64,000 nucleotides of DNA from Seleniibacterium sp963677135 (GCA_963677135.2 CAXXLS010000017.1:248001-312000); one strand, 5' to 3'. Numbered from the stretch's first letter, positions 25,072-34,676 are shown. A program made the numbers and translations. Notes: generated from the sequence alone by a model not told the origin.

Positions 25072-28000
25072 ATGACGGTGTTAAGGAAGGTATTTTTCTG
25101 GAAACTCCTGATGGCCGCATTTTTTGCGCAGCTTTTTGCGGGTGGTTTTGCCAGCTTCTCATGGGCGGCTGTCGCCGAGTCCCCCCTGTTTATCGGGGGG
25201 CAGGTGCCGCCGCTGAACCTTCTGGTCATGGGGAGGGACCACAAGCTTTACTACGAAGCTTACAATGACGCCTCCGATCTGGATGGCGACGGCACGCTGG
25301 ATGTCGGTTACAAGCCGAATGATATCGATTACTTCGGATACTTCGACTCTACTACCTGCTATACCTATGATTCGACCGATAACCGTTTCGACCCGACATC
25401 AACGGCCGCGGATAAAACAGTATCAGGCGTAACCTATAAAAAAACCTGCTCCGGGACCAGTGAATGGAGCGGCGATTTTCTCAACTATCTCACCACCAGC
25501 CGCCTTGATGCGCTGAGAAAAGTTCTTTACGGGGGGACCCGTTCGACGGACGATGCCGACCAGACATCAGGGTCTTTCATGACTGTTCTCGAACGCTCGC
25601 ACGTTCCTCAGAATGCCCATTCCTGGGGCAAGGAGTACTCTTCCCTCGCTCATGATGGTTATGATATCCGTGACTACACCCCCCTCGACCTTCCCGCCAG
25701 CGGCACCCGCCATTTGTTTGCAAACGTGACGTTGCAGGGGACGAGTGAGCCGTTATTGCGGGTTCTGAATGATTCCCGGTACCGCATCTGGGAATGGGTG
25801 TCCATCGAAAGACCGGTGGCTGGCCTCGAATGTGATGGCGAGACGACTAGCCGGCAGGCTTGCGCGACCGGGGCTACGACTGTCAAGGAAATCATCCCGT
25901 CATCTTACTTCAGCAGCATAACCCAAACAATTTACAGTACCTATGACAGCACGACCCTTTCAGGGCCCGGCGATGCGACCGACTATGCGTCCATGGACGC
26001 CCTGGAAACAGCTTACGCGGGATCCTCAAGTTCGCCGCTAGCCATCCAGACCCTGTCAAACCTTGACGGCGACTATAATGACGATTATTTCCTCAATATT
26101 ATGGAAGGCAAAATTATCGTCCCCTACACAGGATCCTATACCTTTTATATTGACGGCGACGATGCGGTAGAGTTTTCCATCGATACCAACAGTGACGGTT
26201 TTGCCGCCAATGATGTTGTCGTTGCCTGGTACGGCGGTCACAGCGCCAGCGGTTCGTCAACCAGCCACAGTGCAACCGTGACCCTGAGTGCCGGGGTCTA
26301 CGAATTCAAGTTCCGGCACCAGGAAGAGACGGGTTCTGCCAGTTGGGGCCTTTACTGGGAGTATCCCGTTCCGGCCTCGGCAATAGTGGATTATTCCGTC
26401 AGGGCTCAGGTCTGCAACAGTTCCTACCTGGAAGATAACTGCAAGGCCTATAACGACGGAACCTACACATACTACAAGCCTACCGGGCTGCTCCAGGATT
26501 ATGGTGAAGACGATCAGATGCTTTTCGGTCTGCTGACCGGCTCCTACACCAACAACACCCAGGGGGGCGTACTCAGAAAGGCTGTCAGCTCCTTCAGCAA
26601 CGAAGTCAATCCTGCTACCGGTCAATTCACCTCAGTCGACGGTATTGTGAAAACAATCGACAACCTGAAGACGACCAACTTTAACAGTTCCTACGCATAT
26701 GACAATTGTGGCTGGATTACGACCCGGGCCATGTATAACGGGGAATGCAATGACTGGGGAAATCCCGTCGCGGAAATGATGTATGAAGGCCTGCGTTATT
26801 TCGCAGGGAAAGCCGCGCCAACGAGTGATTATGCCATCGCCTCATCAGGAAACCTCGATGCCACCCTCGGGCTGCCTCTTGCAACCTGGGACGACCCCTT
26901 TAACACCTACCCGGTCTGCTCCAAGGCTTTCGAACTGGTGATCAGCGACATCAATCCTTCCTACGATTCCGACATGTTGCCGGGAGCCTACTCCAACTTC
27001 TCGTCGTCGACCCCTTCCGATGCCATCAGCGGGTTGGATGTCGAAGATTTGGGAGATACTATCTGGAATCACGAATACGGAGGCACGGAAAGTGTCTTTA
27101 TCGGCCAGTCGGGGACCACCTACGACAATGCCCCGACGGCGAAAGATGTGACCAGTTTCGGCACTATCCGGGGCCTCGCGCCCGAAGAGCCCACCAAGCG
27201 CGGGAGTTACTATCCGGCCAGTGTCGCTTATTACGGTTTGATGAACGATCTCAATCCAGCGACCGACGACCAGACCGTCAGCACCTTCAGCGTGGCACTG
27301 GCCTCCCCCCTGCCGGAAATAAAGATCCCGGTCGGGGGATCAACCATCACGCTGGTCCCTTTTGCCAAATCGGTCGCCGGTGACGGTATCAGTGCCAGTT
27401 CCGGCAGCTTCCAGCCGACCGACACCATTGTCGACTTTTACGTTGAGGAATTGACCAGCACCTCCGGGGTGTTCCGCATCAACTTTGAAGATGTTGAGCA
27501 GGGCGCCGATCACGATATGGATGCCATTGTCGAATACTCCTATCAGGTCGACACCAACAACAATACGGTCACTATTTCCCTTGATTCCCAATATGCAGCC
27601 GGCGGGATTACCCAGCATATGGGTTATATTATCAGCGGGACGACTGAGGATGGTATCTACCTTGAGGTTAAAGATGTGGGGGGGGCCAATATCGATTATT
27701 TCCTGGACACTCCGCCGGGTGAGGCGCCCGGCGGAAATTGGAACGATGGAGTCGATCTGCCCCTGCAGGCTTCCCGGACCTTCACTCCGGCGAACAATAC
27801 TTCATCGGCATTCTTCCTGAAAGACCCCCTGTGGTATGCCGCCAAGTACGGGCTGTTCGACGAGACCGTCACCGGTGCGACCAAGAACAGCCTGCCCGAC
27901 AGCGTCGAATACGACAAGGATGCCGATGGCGATCCGGACAACTATTTCCTGGTGACCAATGCCCTGACCCTGTCCGATCAGTTGTCAAAGGCGTTTGACG

Positions 28001-30039
28001 ATATTGTCGGGGTTCAGACGTCCGCTGCCTCCGTTGCCACCAACTCGACCCGTCTGAATACGGATTCCTTTGTCTACCTGGCAACCTTCAATACCGAAAC
28101 CTGGGCCGGAGAACTGACCGCGTATCCCCTCAATGCCGACGGGACCCTGGATCCGGCGGAGTGGAAGGCGGGTGAACTGCTGACGAATATGACCGCTCCG
28201 GCAAACAACCGGAACATTTATACTTACAGCGAAGATTCTGCGACCTCTACTTATGTCGGCAAAACCTTTGAATGGGCCAATCTTGATGCAAGCCAGCAGG
28301 CAGCACTGAACACCGACTATTCCGGAAGTCCGGATTCAAATGGCAGTTTAAGGGTGGCATACCTGCGTGGGGATACGTCGCAGGAACAGCAGAACGGCGG
28401 TATTTTCAGAGACCGCAACGCGCTCCTGGGTGACATCATCAATTCCGATCCCTGGTATGTCGGCACCCAGAACTACGGATACGCCCAGCTGCCCGGTACC
28501 GAGGGGACGGACTATCTCGCGTATCGTTCCAGTTCGGCCTACCTGAACCGTACGGAAGTTCTCTATGTCGGCGCCAACGACGGCATGCTACATGCTTTTG
28601 ATGCCGGCAAGCGGGACACCAGCAATTCTCAGTCCGGCGGCGATGAACTGTTCGCTTATGTCCCCAACGGTGTTTATGACAAATTAAGCGGATTGACCGA
28701 TCCTGGTTATGTCCATACCTATTATGTCGATGGTCCGCCGCGGGCGACTGATGCCTACCTTGATCTTGACAACAATGGGATTTATGAGTGGGAAACCATT
28801 CTGGTCGGGTCCCTCGGTGCCGGCGGCAAGGGCATTTTTGCCCTCCGGGTCACCGATCCCGACAACTTTACAGCGGATGATGTCCTCTGGGAGATCAGTC
28901 CCTCGACCACCGGTTACGCGGAGTTGGGGTACGTTCTTGACCAGCCCTTTATTGTCAGGATGGCGAACGGTCAATTCTGCGCCGTGTTCGGTAACGGTTA
29001 CGAAGGGACAAGCGGTAAAGCGGTTCTTTATGTCGCCGATTTGACCGACGGGTCGTTGATCGCCTCCATCGATGTCGGAGGGACCAATAACGGTCTGTCC
29101 GGAGTAGCGCCCATTGACTATGACAGCGGCGTTCAGGATTCGATTGTCGATTATGTCTATGCCGGTGACCTGCAGGGCAATCTCTGGAAATTTGATGTCA
29201 CGGACAATACCCCGTCGAACTGGGTCTCTGCCTATGGGACAGATCCGCTGTTTATCGCCAAGGATAGTTCCGGGAATCTCCAGCCGATTACAGCCCGGCC
29301 CGAAGTGGCCAAAGCGACTGCTTCTACGGCCGATTCCGATAACGTCATGGTTTTCTTCGGCACCGGAAAATATTTTGAAACTGGTGATAATGTCGTCGAT
29401 GATCCCGCTGACCCCAATGATCCTTATGTCCAGACGATGTATGGCATATATGACAGCGGCTTAGAGGTGGCCGTGACTGATCGTTCCGATACCAAGTTCA
29501 GGTTGGTGGAGCAGGAAATCCTTGTGGAAACCACGGTTTCCGGTAATGATGTCAGGGCCCTGTCCGATTATCCGGTCGACTATTCAGCCAGCGGCAAGGA
29601 TCGCGGCTGGTACCTGGACCTGGTGTCGCCTGTCAACGGTATTGAAGGAGAGCGGGTTGTTGAGCGGGCCCAGGCCTACTCCGGTTATCTCATCTATGTC
29701 ACCTTGATCCCCAGCGATGACATCTGTGCTTTTGGAGGCGACAGCTGGACGATGGTTGTTGATCCCGAAACGGGCGGAGCGCTTTCAGAGAATATTTTTG
29801 ATGCCAACAACGACGATAATTATGACTCGGCCGATGAGGTTACGGATAGCTCAGGAAATTCGCATGTCGTCAGCAGTGTCAAATCCAACTCTGGCATTAT
29901 CTCTGCGCCGGCGATCGTCACTGCCGGAGACAAGATCCATCTGTTGACGACCGGGACCGATCCTGATGGTTTCAATGATGAACAGATTAAAGGTTCCGGT
30001 AATTCATCGGGCAGGGGCTCCTGGCGGCAGCTCCGTTAA
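25072..30039 (+). CDS. pilY1: PilY1-type tip protein with PA14-like domain, no VWA MIDAS (set 2)
   Basis: 1655-residue exported tip protein. Signal peptide (residues about 1-33). Where set 1 has DNSGS, this one has LLVMGRDHKLYYEAYNDASD, so no MIDAS is present. A calcium-type loop D69-x-D71-x-D73...D77 (DLDGDGTLD) follows. Residues about 330-430 look like a PA14 domain: DDYFLNIMEGKIIVPYTGSY, then TFYIDGDDAVEFSID, then AGVYEFKFRHQEETG. The C-terminal PilY1 propeller shows VLYVGANDGMLHAFDAG near residue 1162. PA14 domains often bind glycans, so a carbohydrate-adhesive tip is a reasonable inference. It is followed by a pilin gene overlapping its stop. Confidence 0.92.
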   Translation: MTVLRKVFFWKLLMAAFFAQLFAGGFASFSWAAVAESPLFIGGQVPPLNLLVMGRDHKLYYEAYNDASDLDGDGTLDVGYKPNDIDYFGYFDSTTCYTYDSTDNRFDPTSTAADKTVSGVTYKKTCSGTSEWSGDFLNYLTTSRLDALRKVLYGGTRSTDDADQTSGSFMTVLERSHVPQNAHSWGKEYSSLAHDGYDIRDYTPLDLPASGTRHLFANVTLQGTSEPLLRVLNDSRYRIWEWVSIERPVAGLECDGETTSRQACATGATTVKEIIPSSYFSSITQTIYSTYDSTTLSGPGDATDYASMDALETAYAGSSSSPLAIQTLSNLDGDYNDDYFLNIMEGKIIVPYTGSYTFYIDGDDAVEFSIDTNSDGFAANDVVVAWYGGHSASGSSTSHSATVTLSAGVYEFKFRHQEETGSASWGLYWEYPVPASAIVDYSVRAQVCNSSYLEDNCKAYNDGTYTYYKPTGLLQDYGEDDQMLFGLLTGSYTNNTQGGVLRKAVSSFSNEVNPATGQFTSVDGIVKTIDNLKTTNFNSSYAYDNCGWITTRAMYNGECNDWGNPVAEMMYEGLRYFAGKAAPTSDYAIASSGNLDATLGLPLATWDDPFNTYPVCSKAFELVISDINPSYDSDMLPGAYSNFSSSTPSDAISGLDVEDLGDTIWNHEYGGTESVFIGQSGTTYDNAPTAKDVTSFGTIRGLAPEEPTKRGSYYPASVAYYGLMNDLNPATDDQTVSTFSVALASPLPEIKIPVGGSTITLVPFAKSVAGDGISASSGSFQPTDTIVDFYVEELTSTSGVFRINFEDVEQGADHDMDAIVEYSYQVDTNNNTVTISLDSQYAAGGITQHMGYIISGTTEDGIYLEVKDVGGANIDYFLDTPPGEAPGGNWNDGVDLPLQASRTFTPANNTSSAFFLKDPLWYAAKYGLFDETVTGATKNSLPDSVEYDKDADGDPDNYFLVTNALTLSDQLSKAFDDIVGVQTSAASVATNSTRLNTDSFVYLATFNTETWAGELTAYPLNADGTLDPAEWKAGELLTNMTAPANNRNIYTYSEDSATSTYVGKTFEWANLDASQQAALNTDYSGSPDSNGSLRVAYLRGDTSQEQQNGGIFRDRNALLGDIINSDPWYVGTQNYGYAQLPGTEGTDYLAYRSSSAYLNRTEVLYVGANDGMLHAFDAGKRDTSNSQSGGDELFAYVPNGVYDKLSGLTDPGYVHTYYVDGPPRATDAYLDLDNNGIYEWETILVGSLGAGGKGIFALRVTDPDNFTADDVLWEISPSTTGYAELGYVLDQPFIVRMANGQFCAVFGNGYEGTSGKAVLYVADLTDGSLIASIDVGGTNNGLSGVAPIDYDSGVQDSIVDYVYAGDLQGNLWKFDVTDNTPSNWVSAYGTDPLFIAKDSSGNLQPITARPEVAKATASTADSDNVMVFFGTGKYFETGDNVVDDPADPNDPYVQTMYGIYDSGLEVAVTDRSDTKFRLVEQEILVETTVSGNDVRALSDYPVDYSASGKDRGWYLDLVSPVNGIEGERVVERAQAYSGYLIYVTLIPSDDICAFGGDSWTMVVDPETGGALSENIFDANNDDNYDSADEVTDSSGNSHVVSSVKSNSGIISAPAIVTAGDKIHLLTTGTDPDGFNDEQIKGSGNSSGRGSWRQLR

Positions 30040-30053
30040 TGGTTGGGATGGCG

Positions 30054-30452
30054 ATGAAAACGAAGACAAAATCTCTCGGATTCTCTTTGATTGAACTGTT
30101 GGTTGTTATTGTGATTGTCGGTATTCTGTCCGCTATCGCAGTTCCCTTGTACATCAATCATCAGAGACAGTCTTATAGAAGTGATGCTAAAGCCGTGCTG
30201 TTGGAACAAGCCAGACTGCTTGAACGCTATTTTACCGCCAACAACGATTATGAAGATGCGACCTTGAGTGTCACGACCACTGCGGGTGGCCGTTACCTGT
30301 TGAGCTTTGAAAATGCCAATGGAGACGGTTCCAATAGCGACGTGGCGACATATAAGGTTAACGCCACTCCGCAGGGCGGACAGGCGGCCGATCCCTGCAA
30401 TGTTTTATCGATTGATAATTTTGGCAGGAAGGCCCCGAAAGAATGCTGGTAA
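30054..30452 (+). CDS. pilE: PilE-like type IV pilin (set 2)
   Basis: 132-residue prepilin. Leader MKTKTKSLG, then FSLIELLVVIVIVGILSAIA with Glu5, VPLYINHQRQSYRSDAKAVL and LLEQARLLERYFTANNDYED, the pattern of PilE-type minor pilins. Two Cys near the C-terminus (DPCNVL and KECW) form the usual D-region disulfide. The start could be 30039 (overlapping the pilY1 stop), but GGGA at 30045-30048 fits ATG 30054 best. Last gene of operon 2; a terminator follows. Confidence 0.88.
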   Translation: MKTKTKSLGFSLIELLVVIVIVGILSAIAVPLYINHQRQSYRSDAKAVLLEQARLLERYFTANNDYEDATLSVTTTAGGRYLLSFENANGDGSNSDVATYKVNATPQGGQAADPCNVLSIDNFGRKAPKECW

Positions 30453-30500
30453 GTTTCCCCGGGGCAGGACGAAGGTCAGTAAAAACTATATACAAAAGCA

Positions 30501-30530
30501 AAGCAGGGTCGCGAGGCCCTGCTTTTTTTA
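30501..30530 (+). terminator. Rho-independent terminator of minor-pilin operon 2
   Basis: A 9-bp stem AAAGCAGGG / CCCTGCTTT with an 8-base loop and seven T at the end, 48 bases after the pilE stop. Confidence 0.9.
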
Positions 30531-30616
30531 TGAGAAATTCCCTTGTGTCCGGGAGGTTGAAACCGCTAATATTTTCAAGTGCCTGTTGATTTTAAAATAC
30601 ATTGGATTTTTGTCTC

Positions 30617-31579
30617 ATGGAAATTATAACCTCCTGCCGGGAACTTCCTGCAAACTTCGGTCCCTGTGTCGTGACCCTGGGCAATTTCGACGGGGTTCAT
30701 CTTGGCCACCGGGAGCTGTTCAGGGCGGTCTGGAAGAGCTCCAGGAGAAGACAGTGCCCCGCCGTCGTCTGTACCTTCAATCCCCATCCCCTGAAATTTC
30801 TGGCTCCCGACAAGGCGCCGCCGCTGCTGAACACCCTGGCCGAGAAACGTCGGCTGATTGCCGCATCCCATGTGGATTATCTCCTGGAAATTCCCTTTAC
30901 CCATGAGTTTGCCGTCATGTCTCCCGAGCAGTTCATCGAGGACATTCTGATCGGACGCCTGCAGGTGGAAGAACTGGTTGTCGGCTACGACTATGCTTTT
31001 GGCAAAGGGCGGCGTGGCAATGCCGAATTCCTGAAAGCCTATGGCGAAAAGGCCGGGTTTGCCGTCCATGTCATGCAGCCGGTGAGTGTCGACGGCCAGC
31101 CTTACAGTTCGACGCGGATTCGCAATCTGATTGCGGAAGGGCGGGTTGCCGAGGCGATTCCCCTCTTGGGGCGTCACTACAATCTTGAAGGGGACGTGGT
31201 TCCCGGGTTTCAGCGAGGCCGCAAGATGGGCTTCCCGACCGCCAATATTCGCACCGATAAGGAATTGATTCCCGCCCCCGGCGTGTATGCGGTCAAGGTC
31301 CGTTACAATCAGCAGGAATTCAACGGGGTGATCAATCTCGGGAATCGCCCGACGTTTACCGACGGCCTGGTGACCATCGAGGTGCATCTTCTCGATTTCA
31401 CAGGAAACCTGTACGGTGAGAGATTGAGAATATATTTTGTCGAGCGCCTGCGAGAGGAAAAAAAATTCAACAGCTGTGATGAACTGGCCGATGCCATCGC
31501 CGCAGATGTTATCCGCGCCCGGCAGGTTCTGCAAGCCACCCAGATTATTCAATACCAGGAATACCTGTCCTTGCGGTAA
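30617..31579 (+). CDS. ribF: Bifunctional riboflavin kinase / FAD synthetase
   Basis: Makes FMN and then FAD from riboflavin. 320 residues in two domains. The N-terminal FAD synthetase nucleotidyltransferase has VTLGNFDGVHLGHREL (G-x-DGxHxGH) and YSSTRIRNLIAEGRV. The C-terminal flavokinase has GRKMGFPTANI, NLGNRPTF and EVHLLDF. The ATG at 30617 was chosen; the ribosome site is poor, and TTG at 30602 is an alternative. It has no functional link to the pilus genes around it. Confidence 0.94.
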   Translation: MEIITSCRELPANFGPCVVTLGNFDGVHLGHRELFRAVWKSSRRRQCPAVVCTFNPHPLKFLAPDKAPPLLNTLAEKRRLIAASHVDYLLEIPFTHEFAVMSPEQFIEDILIGRLQVEELVVGYDYAFGKGRRGNAEFLKAYGEKAGFAVHVMQPVSVDGQPYSSTRIRNLIAEGRVAEAIPLLGRHYNLEGDVVPGFQRGRKMGFPTANIRTDKELIPAPGVYAVKVRYNQQEFNGVINLGNRPTFTDGLVTIEVHLLDFTGNLYGERLRIYFVERLREEKKFNSCDELADAIAADVIRARQVLQATQIIQYQEYLSLR

Positions 31580-31767
31580 GGTAAGCAGGGCTCAGGTCAC
31601 TTGCTGCAATGCAGGGAACAGGGGGATCAGGCTCCTGATAGATGGTGAAGCGAATCCTCAATAGCCCGGTCGTAGCGGCGGTTTTTTCTCCGTCTGTTTT
31701 CGCTTTTGATTGTTTTTTTATTCATGTTTCGTCATATCACGTCAGACCGATTCCTTAAGGGGGCATC

Positions 31768-32634
31768 ATGCTGTTGTCAGGCAAAACGAAAGTCTATGGA
31801 ATTTTTGGTGACCCGATTGCCCATTCGCTGTCACCGGCCATGCAGAATCATGCCTTCCGGCACTATGAGATCGATGCGGCCTATGTGCCTTTTCACGTTC
31901 TTCCGGAAGACCTGGAAAGCGCTGTCGACTCGATTCGGGTCCTCGGCATCGCCGGCGTCAACGTGACCGTTCCCCATAAGGAAAAAATCATTCCCTTCCT
32001 TGATCAGATCGATCCGGCCACCCAGTTGATCGGTGCGGTCAATACGGTGGTCAATAACGACGGCGTGTTGACGGGTTACAATACGGATGCCAGCGGTTTC
32101 ATGAGATCGCTTCGGGTCAGTATGGAATTCGATCCCCTCGGAAAAAAGATCGTTATTCTCGGCGCCGGCGGGGCCTGCCGTGCGGTTTCCGTTGCCCTTG
32201 CTTTTGCCGGCGTTCATTCCGTGGTCATCGCCAACCGGCATCCGGAGCGGGCGGAGAACCTGGTCAGGGGATTGCAGCCCCATTTCCAGGATGTCCGGTT
32301 GACGGCCACCGGTTATGAACAGCAGAATTATTTTACGGCCCTGGCGGAAGCGGACCTGGTGGTCAATGCGACGTCCGTTGGATTGCACGGGGAGAGCTTA
32401 AGTTTTTTACCATTGGAAGATATTAAGGGTAGCGCGTTCATATATGATATGATATATTCGCTTTCTAAAACGACTCTTATTAAGAAAGCACATGAAATGA
32501 ATTTGCGGTCCGATGACGGGCTCAGCATGTTGGCTGCCCAGGGGGAAGATGCTTTCGCGTTGTGGACCGGGGTTCAGCCTGCCCCGGGTTTCATGAGGGA
32601 TTTTCTGATCAGCCGACGTCGCAAAGATCGCTAA
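31768..32634 (+). CDS. aroE: Shikimate dehydrogenase (NADP)
   Basis: Reduces 3-dehydroshikimate to shikimate in aromatic amino-acid synthesis. 288 residues. N-terminal substrate site GDPIAHSLSPAMQNHAF and NVTVPHKE with the catalytic Lys, then the NADP Rossmann motif ILGAGGACRAVSVAL and the basic NRHPER that recognises the 2'-phosphate. NATSVGL and DDGLSMLAAQGEDAF are also family motifs. AAGGGGG precedes the ATG. It stands between ribF and pilB; aroB (same pathway) is at 50.2 kb. Confidence 0.95.
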   Translation: MLLSGKTKVYGIFGDPIAHSLSPAMQNHAFRHYEIDAAYVPFHVLPEDLESAVDSIRVLGIAGVNVTVPHKEKIIPFLDQIDPATQLIGAVNTVVNNDGVLTGYNTDASGFMRSLRVSMEFDPLGKKIVILGAGGACRAVSVALAFAGVHSVVIANRHPERAENLVRGLQPHFQDVRLTATGYEQQNYFTALAEADLVVNATSVGLHGESLSFLPLEDIKGSAFIYDMIYSLSKTTLIKKAHEMNLRSDDGLSMLAAQGEDAFALWTGVQPAPGFMRDFLISRRRKDR

Positions 32635-32649
32635 ATGACAAATGAGATC

Positions 32650-32675
32650 GCCCCCTTGGAAAGGCTGGAGGGGGC
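32650..32675 (+). terminator. Weak stem-loop after aroE
   Basis: GCCCCC (32650-32655) pairs with GGGGGC (32670-32675) with possible inner pairing. No T-run follows, so this is a candidate only. Confidence 0.4.
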
Positions 32676-32714
32676 ATTGATGCTTTCAGATTGGAGACGG
32701 GTACATCTTTTTTG

Positions 32715-32772
32715 TGACGGGAACGTCAAGGGTTTATGCCGTGCAAGGTTCCTTTGATTTTTGACGCCGTCA
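32715..32772 (+). promoter_or_regulatory. Two TGACG-type dyads upstream of pilB
   Basis: TGACG-GGAA-CGTCA (32715-32728) and TGACG-C-CGTCA (32762-32772) are palindromes built from the same half-site. They lie 56-113 bases before the pilB start at 32828. They may be operator sites for the pilBTCSR transcript. No sigma-54 element is seen in this gap. Confidence 0.4.
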
Positions 32773-32827
32773 CAGTGAAAAAGGCCGTTTCCGCATGAAA
32801 GCTGGATAGGGAAGGGGTTTTGCAGGA

Positions 32828-34531
32828 ATGAGTGCCAGTCGCCTTGGAGAGTTGCTAGTCCGAAATCAGCTCATCTCTGATGATCAGTTGGCTCAGGCGA
32901 TCGCCGAGCAGAAAAAAGAGGGGATCAGGCTGGGTGCGGCACTGGTCAAGCTGGGCTACGTCCAGGAACATGACCTGGCCTCCTTTTTGTCGAAACATTA
33001 TGGTGTCCCTTCCATCAACCTTGCCGAGTTCGATGTCGATCCCGCCGTTGTCAGTCTGATTCCTGCCGAAGTGGCTCAAAAATACCAGCTGGTTCCCATT
33101 AATCGCGCCGGTGCGACCCTGATCGTCGCCATGGCCGACCCGTCCAACATTTTCGCTATTGATGACATCAAGTTCATGACCGGCTTCAACGTCGAGGTTG
33201 TCGTCGCCGCGGAAGCTGCCATCAAGGATGCCATAGACAAATACTACGATCAGTCGTCGTCCATGGCCGAAGCCCTGGAGGGGCTGGAGGATTTCGACGA
33301 TCTTGAACTGGTCGATGACGGTGGTTTTGAAGATGTCAACGAACTGGAACGGGCCAGTGAGGATGCCCCGGTCGTCAAGCTGGTCAACCTGATTCTGACC
33401 GATGCGATCAAAAAGAAAGCATCGGATATCCATATCGAGCCCTACGAGCATTCGTTCCGGGTCCGTTATCGTATCGACGGGGTTCTTTATGAAGTCATGA
33501 AACCCCCCCGCAAGTTGAAAAACGCCATTACCTCCCGCCTCAAAATTATGGCGTCCCTGGATATCGCCGAGCGGCGCTTGCCCCAGGATGGTCGCATCAA
33601 GATCAAGATGGGGCGCGGTCAGGAAATGGACTACCGGGTTAACTGTCTGCCCACCCTGTTTGGAGAAAAGGTTGTCCTGCGGCTCCTCGACAAGAGCAAC
33701 CTGCAGCTCGACATGACCAAGCTCGGGTACGAAGAGCAGGCCCTCAAATGGTTCAAGAAGGAGATTCACAAGCCCTTCGGGATGGTTCTGGTCACCGGTC
33801 CCACCGGGAGCGGCAAGACGGTTTCCCTGTATTCGGCCCTGTCGGAACTGAATAAAACCACCGAAAATATTTCCACCGCGGAGGACCCGGTCGAATTCAA
33901 CTTCGCCGGGATCAACCAGGTCCAGATGCACGAGGAAATCGGTCTCAATTTTGCCGCTGCCCTGCGGGCGTTTCTGCGCCAGGATCCCGATATCATCATG
34001 ATTGGTGAGATCCGCGATTTTGAAACGGCCGAAATCGGCGTCAAGGCCGCCTTGACCGGCCACCTGGTTCTTTCGACCCTGCATACCAATGACGCCCCCA
34101 GTACCATCAACCGGCTTCTCAACATGGGGATCGAGCCCTTCCTGGTGGCCTCCGCCGTCAACCTGATCTCGGCCCAGCGGCTGGGGCGCCGGGTTTGTTC
34201 GGAATGCAAAGAGCCCGAAAACCTTCCGCCGGAGGCCTTTATTTCCGCCGGGGTTCCTGAGGACCAGATCGGCAAGTTCGTCGCCTACAAAGGCCGCGGA
34301 TGTACCGTCTGCAACGATACCGGTTACAAGGGGCGGGTTGGTTTTTACCAGGTCATGCCCATGTTCGAAGATATCCGCGAGATGGTCCTTTCCGGTGCCA
34401 ATACCGCCGAAATCAAGGCAGAATCCATGCGCCTGGGGGTCAAGACCATGCGGCAGGCCGCCCTGACCAAGATGATGGAAGGGGTGACCACCATCGAAGA
34501 GGTGCTGAGGACGACCGTTTCGGACGATTGA
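32828..34531 (+). CDS. pilB: Type IV pilus extension ATPase PilB
   Basis: Hexameric cytoplasmic ATPase that powers pilus extension. 567 residues. The N-terminal MshEN domain (about 1-145) has both RLGxxL...L motifs (RLGELLVRNQLISDDQL and RLGAALVKLGYVQEHDL), which in MshE and many PilB bind cyclic-di-GMP. The GspE core has the Walker A GPTGSGKT at 324-331, Asp and His boxes, and Walker B-type IMIGEIRD. A tetra-Cys zinc site is C457/C460 and C492/C495. The ATG is preceded by GCAGGA. First gene of pilB-T-C-S-R. Confidence 0.96.
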   Translation: MSASRLGELLVRNQLISDDQLAQAIAEQKKEGIRLGAALVKLGYVQEHDLASFLSKHYGVPSINLAEFDVDPAVVSLIPAEVAQKYQLVPINRAGATLIVAMADPSNIFAIDDIKFMTGFNVEVVVAAEAAIKDAIDKYYDQSSSMAEALEGLEDFDDLELVDDGGFEDVNELERASEDAPVVKLVNLILTDAIKKKASDIHIEPYEHSFRVRYRIDGVLYEVMKPPRKLKNAITSRLKIMASLDIAERRLPQDGRIKIKMGRGQEMDYRVNCLPTLFGEKVVLRLLDKSNLQLDMTKLGYEEQALKWFKKEIHKPFGMVLVTGPTGSGKTVSLYSALSELNKTTENISTAEDPVEFNFAGINQVQMHEEIGLNFAAALRAFLRQDPDIIMIGEIRDFETAEIGVKAALTGHLVLSTLHTNDAPSTINRLLNMGIEPFLVASAVNLISAQRLGRRVCSECKEPENLPPEAFISAGVPEDQIGKFVAYKGRGCTVCNDTGYKGRVGFYQVMPMFEDIREMVLSGANTAEIKAESMRLGVKTMRQAALTKMMEGVTTIEEVLRTTVSDD

Positions 34532-34629
34532 TAATTCGGGCTTCAGATGGAAACGGTGTCGTATCAATCCGGAAAAGTGGAAAGTTTCTGAACTGGACTC
34601 AGGAATTTTTCACAAGGTCAAGAAAATCA

Positions 34630-34676
34630 CGTATTGCCGCACAGGCGTAGAGCTTTACGCCGCACCAGTCAATACG
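34630..34676 (+). other. Nested stem-loop between pilB and pilT
   Basis: Outer arms CGTATTG (34630-34636) and CAATACG (34670-34676) enclose an inner stem GGCGTA (34644-34649) / TACGCC (34656-34661) with a 6-base loop. No T-run follows. The 34532-34739 gap also contains a stop-free frame ending in TGA at about 34729 with no ATG. Confidence 0.4.

Noticed and set aside
32635..32827. Cyclic-di-GMP (GEMM) riboswitch before pilB
   Set aside because: Common in Geobacter relatives, but I see no GEMM core sequence here or in the other pilus leaders.
32855..34567. 570-codon open frame on the minus strand
   Set aside because: It is the exact mirror of pilB, whose Walker, zinc and MshEN motifs are clear. 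The antisense product has no recognisable motif and a Gly/Asp/His-rich composition typical of shadow frames in G+C-rich genes.
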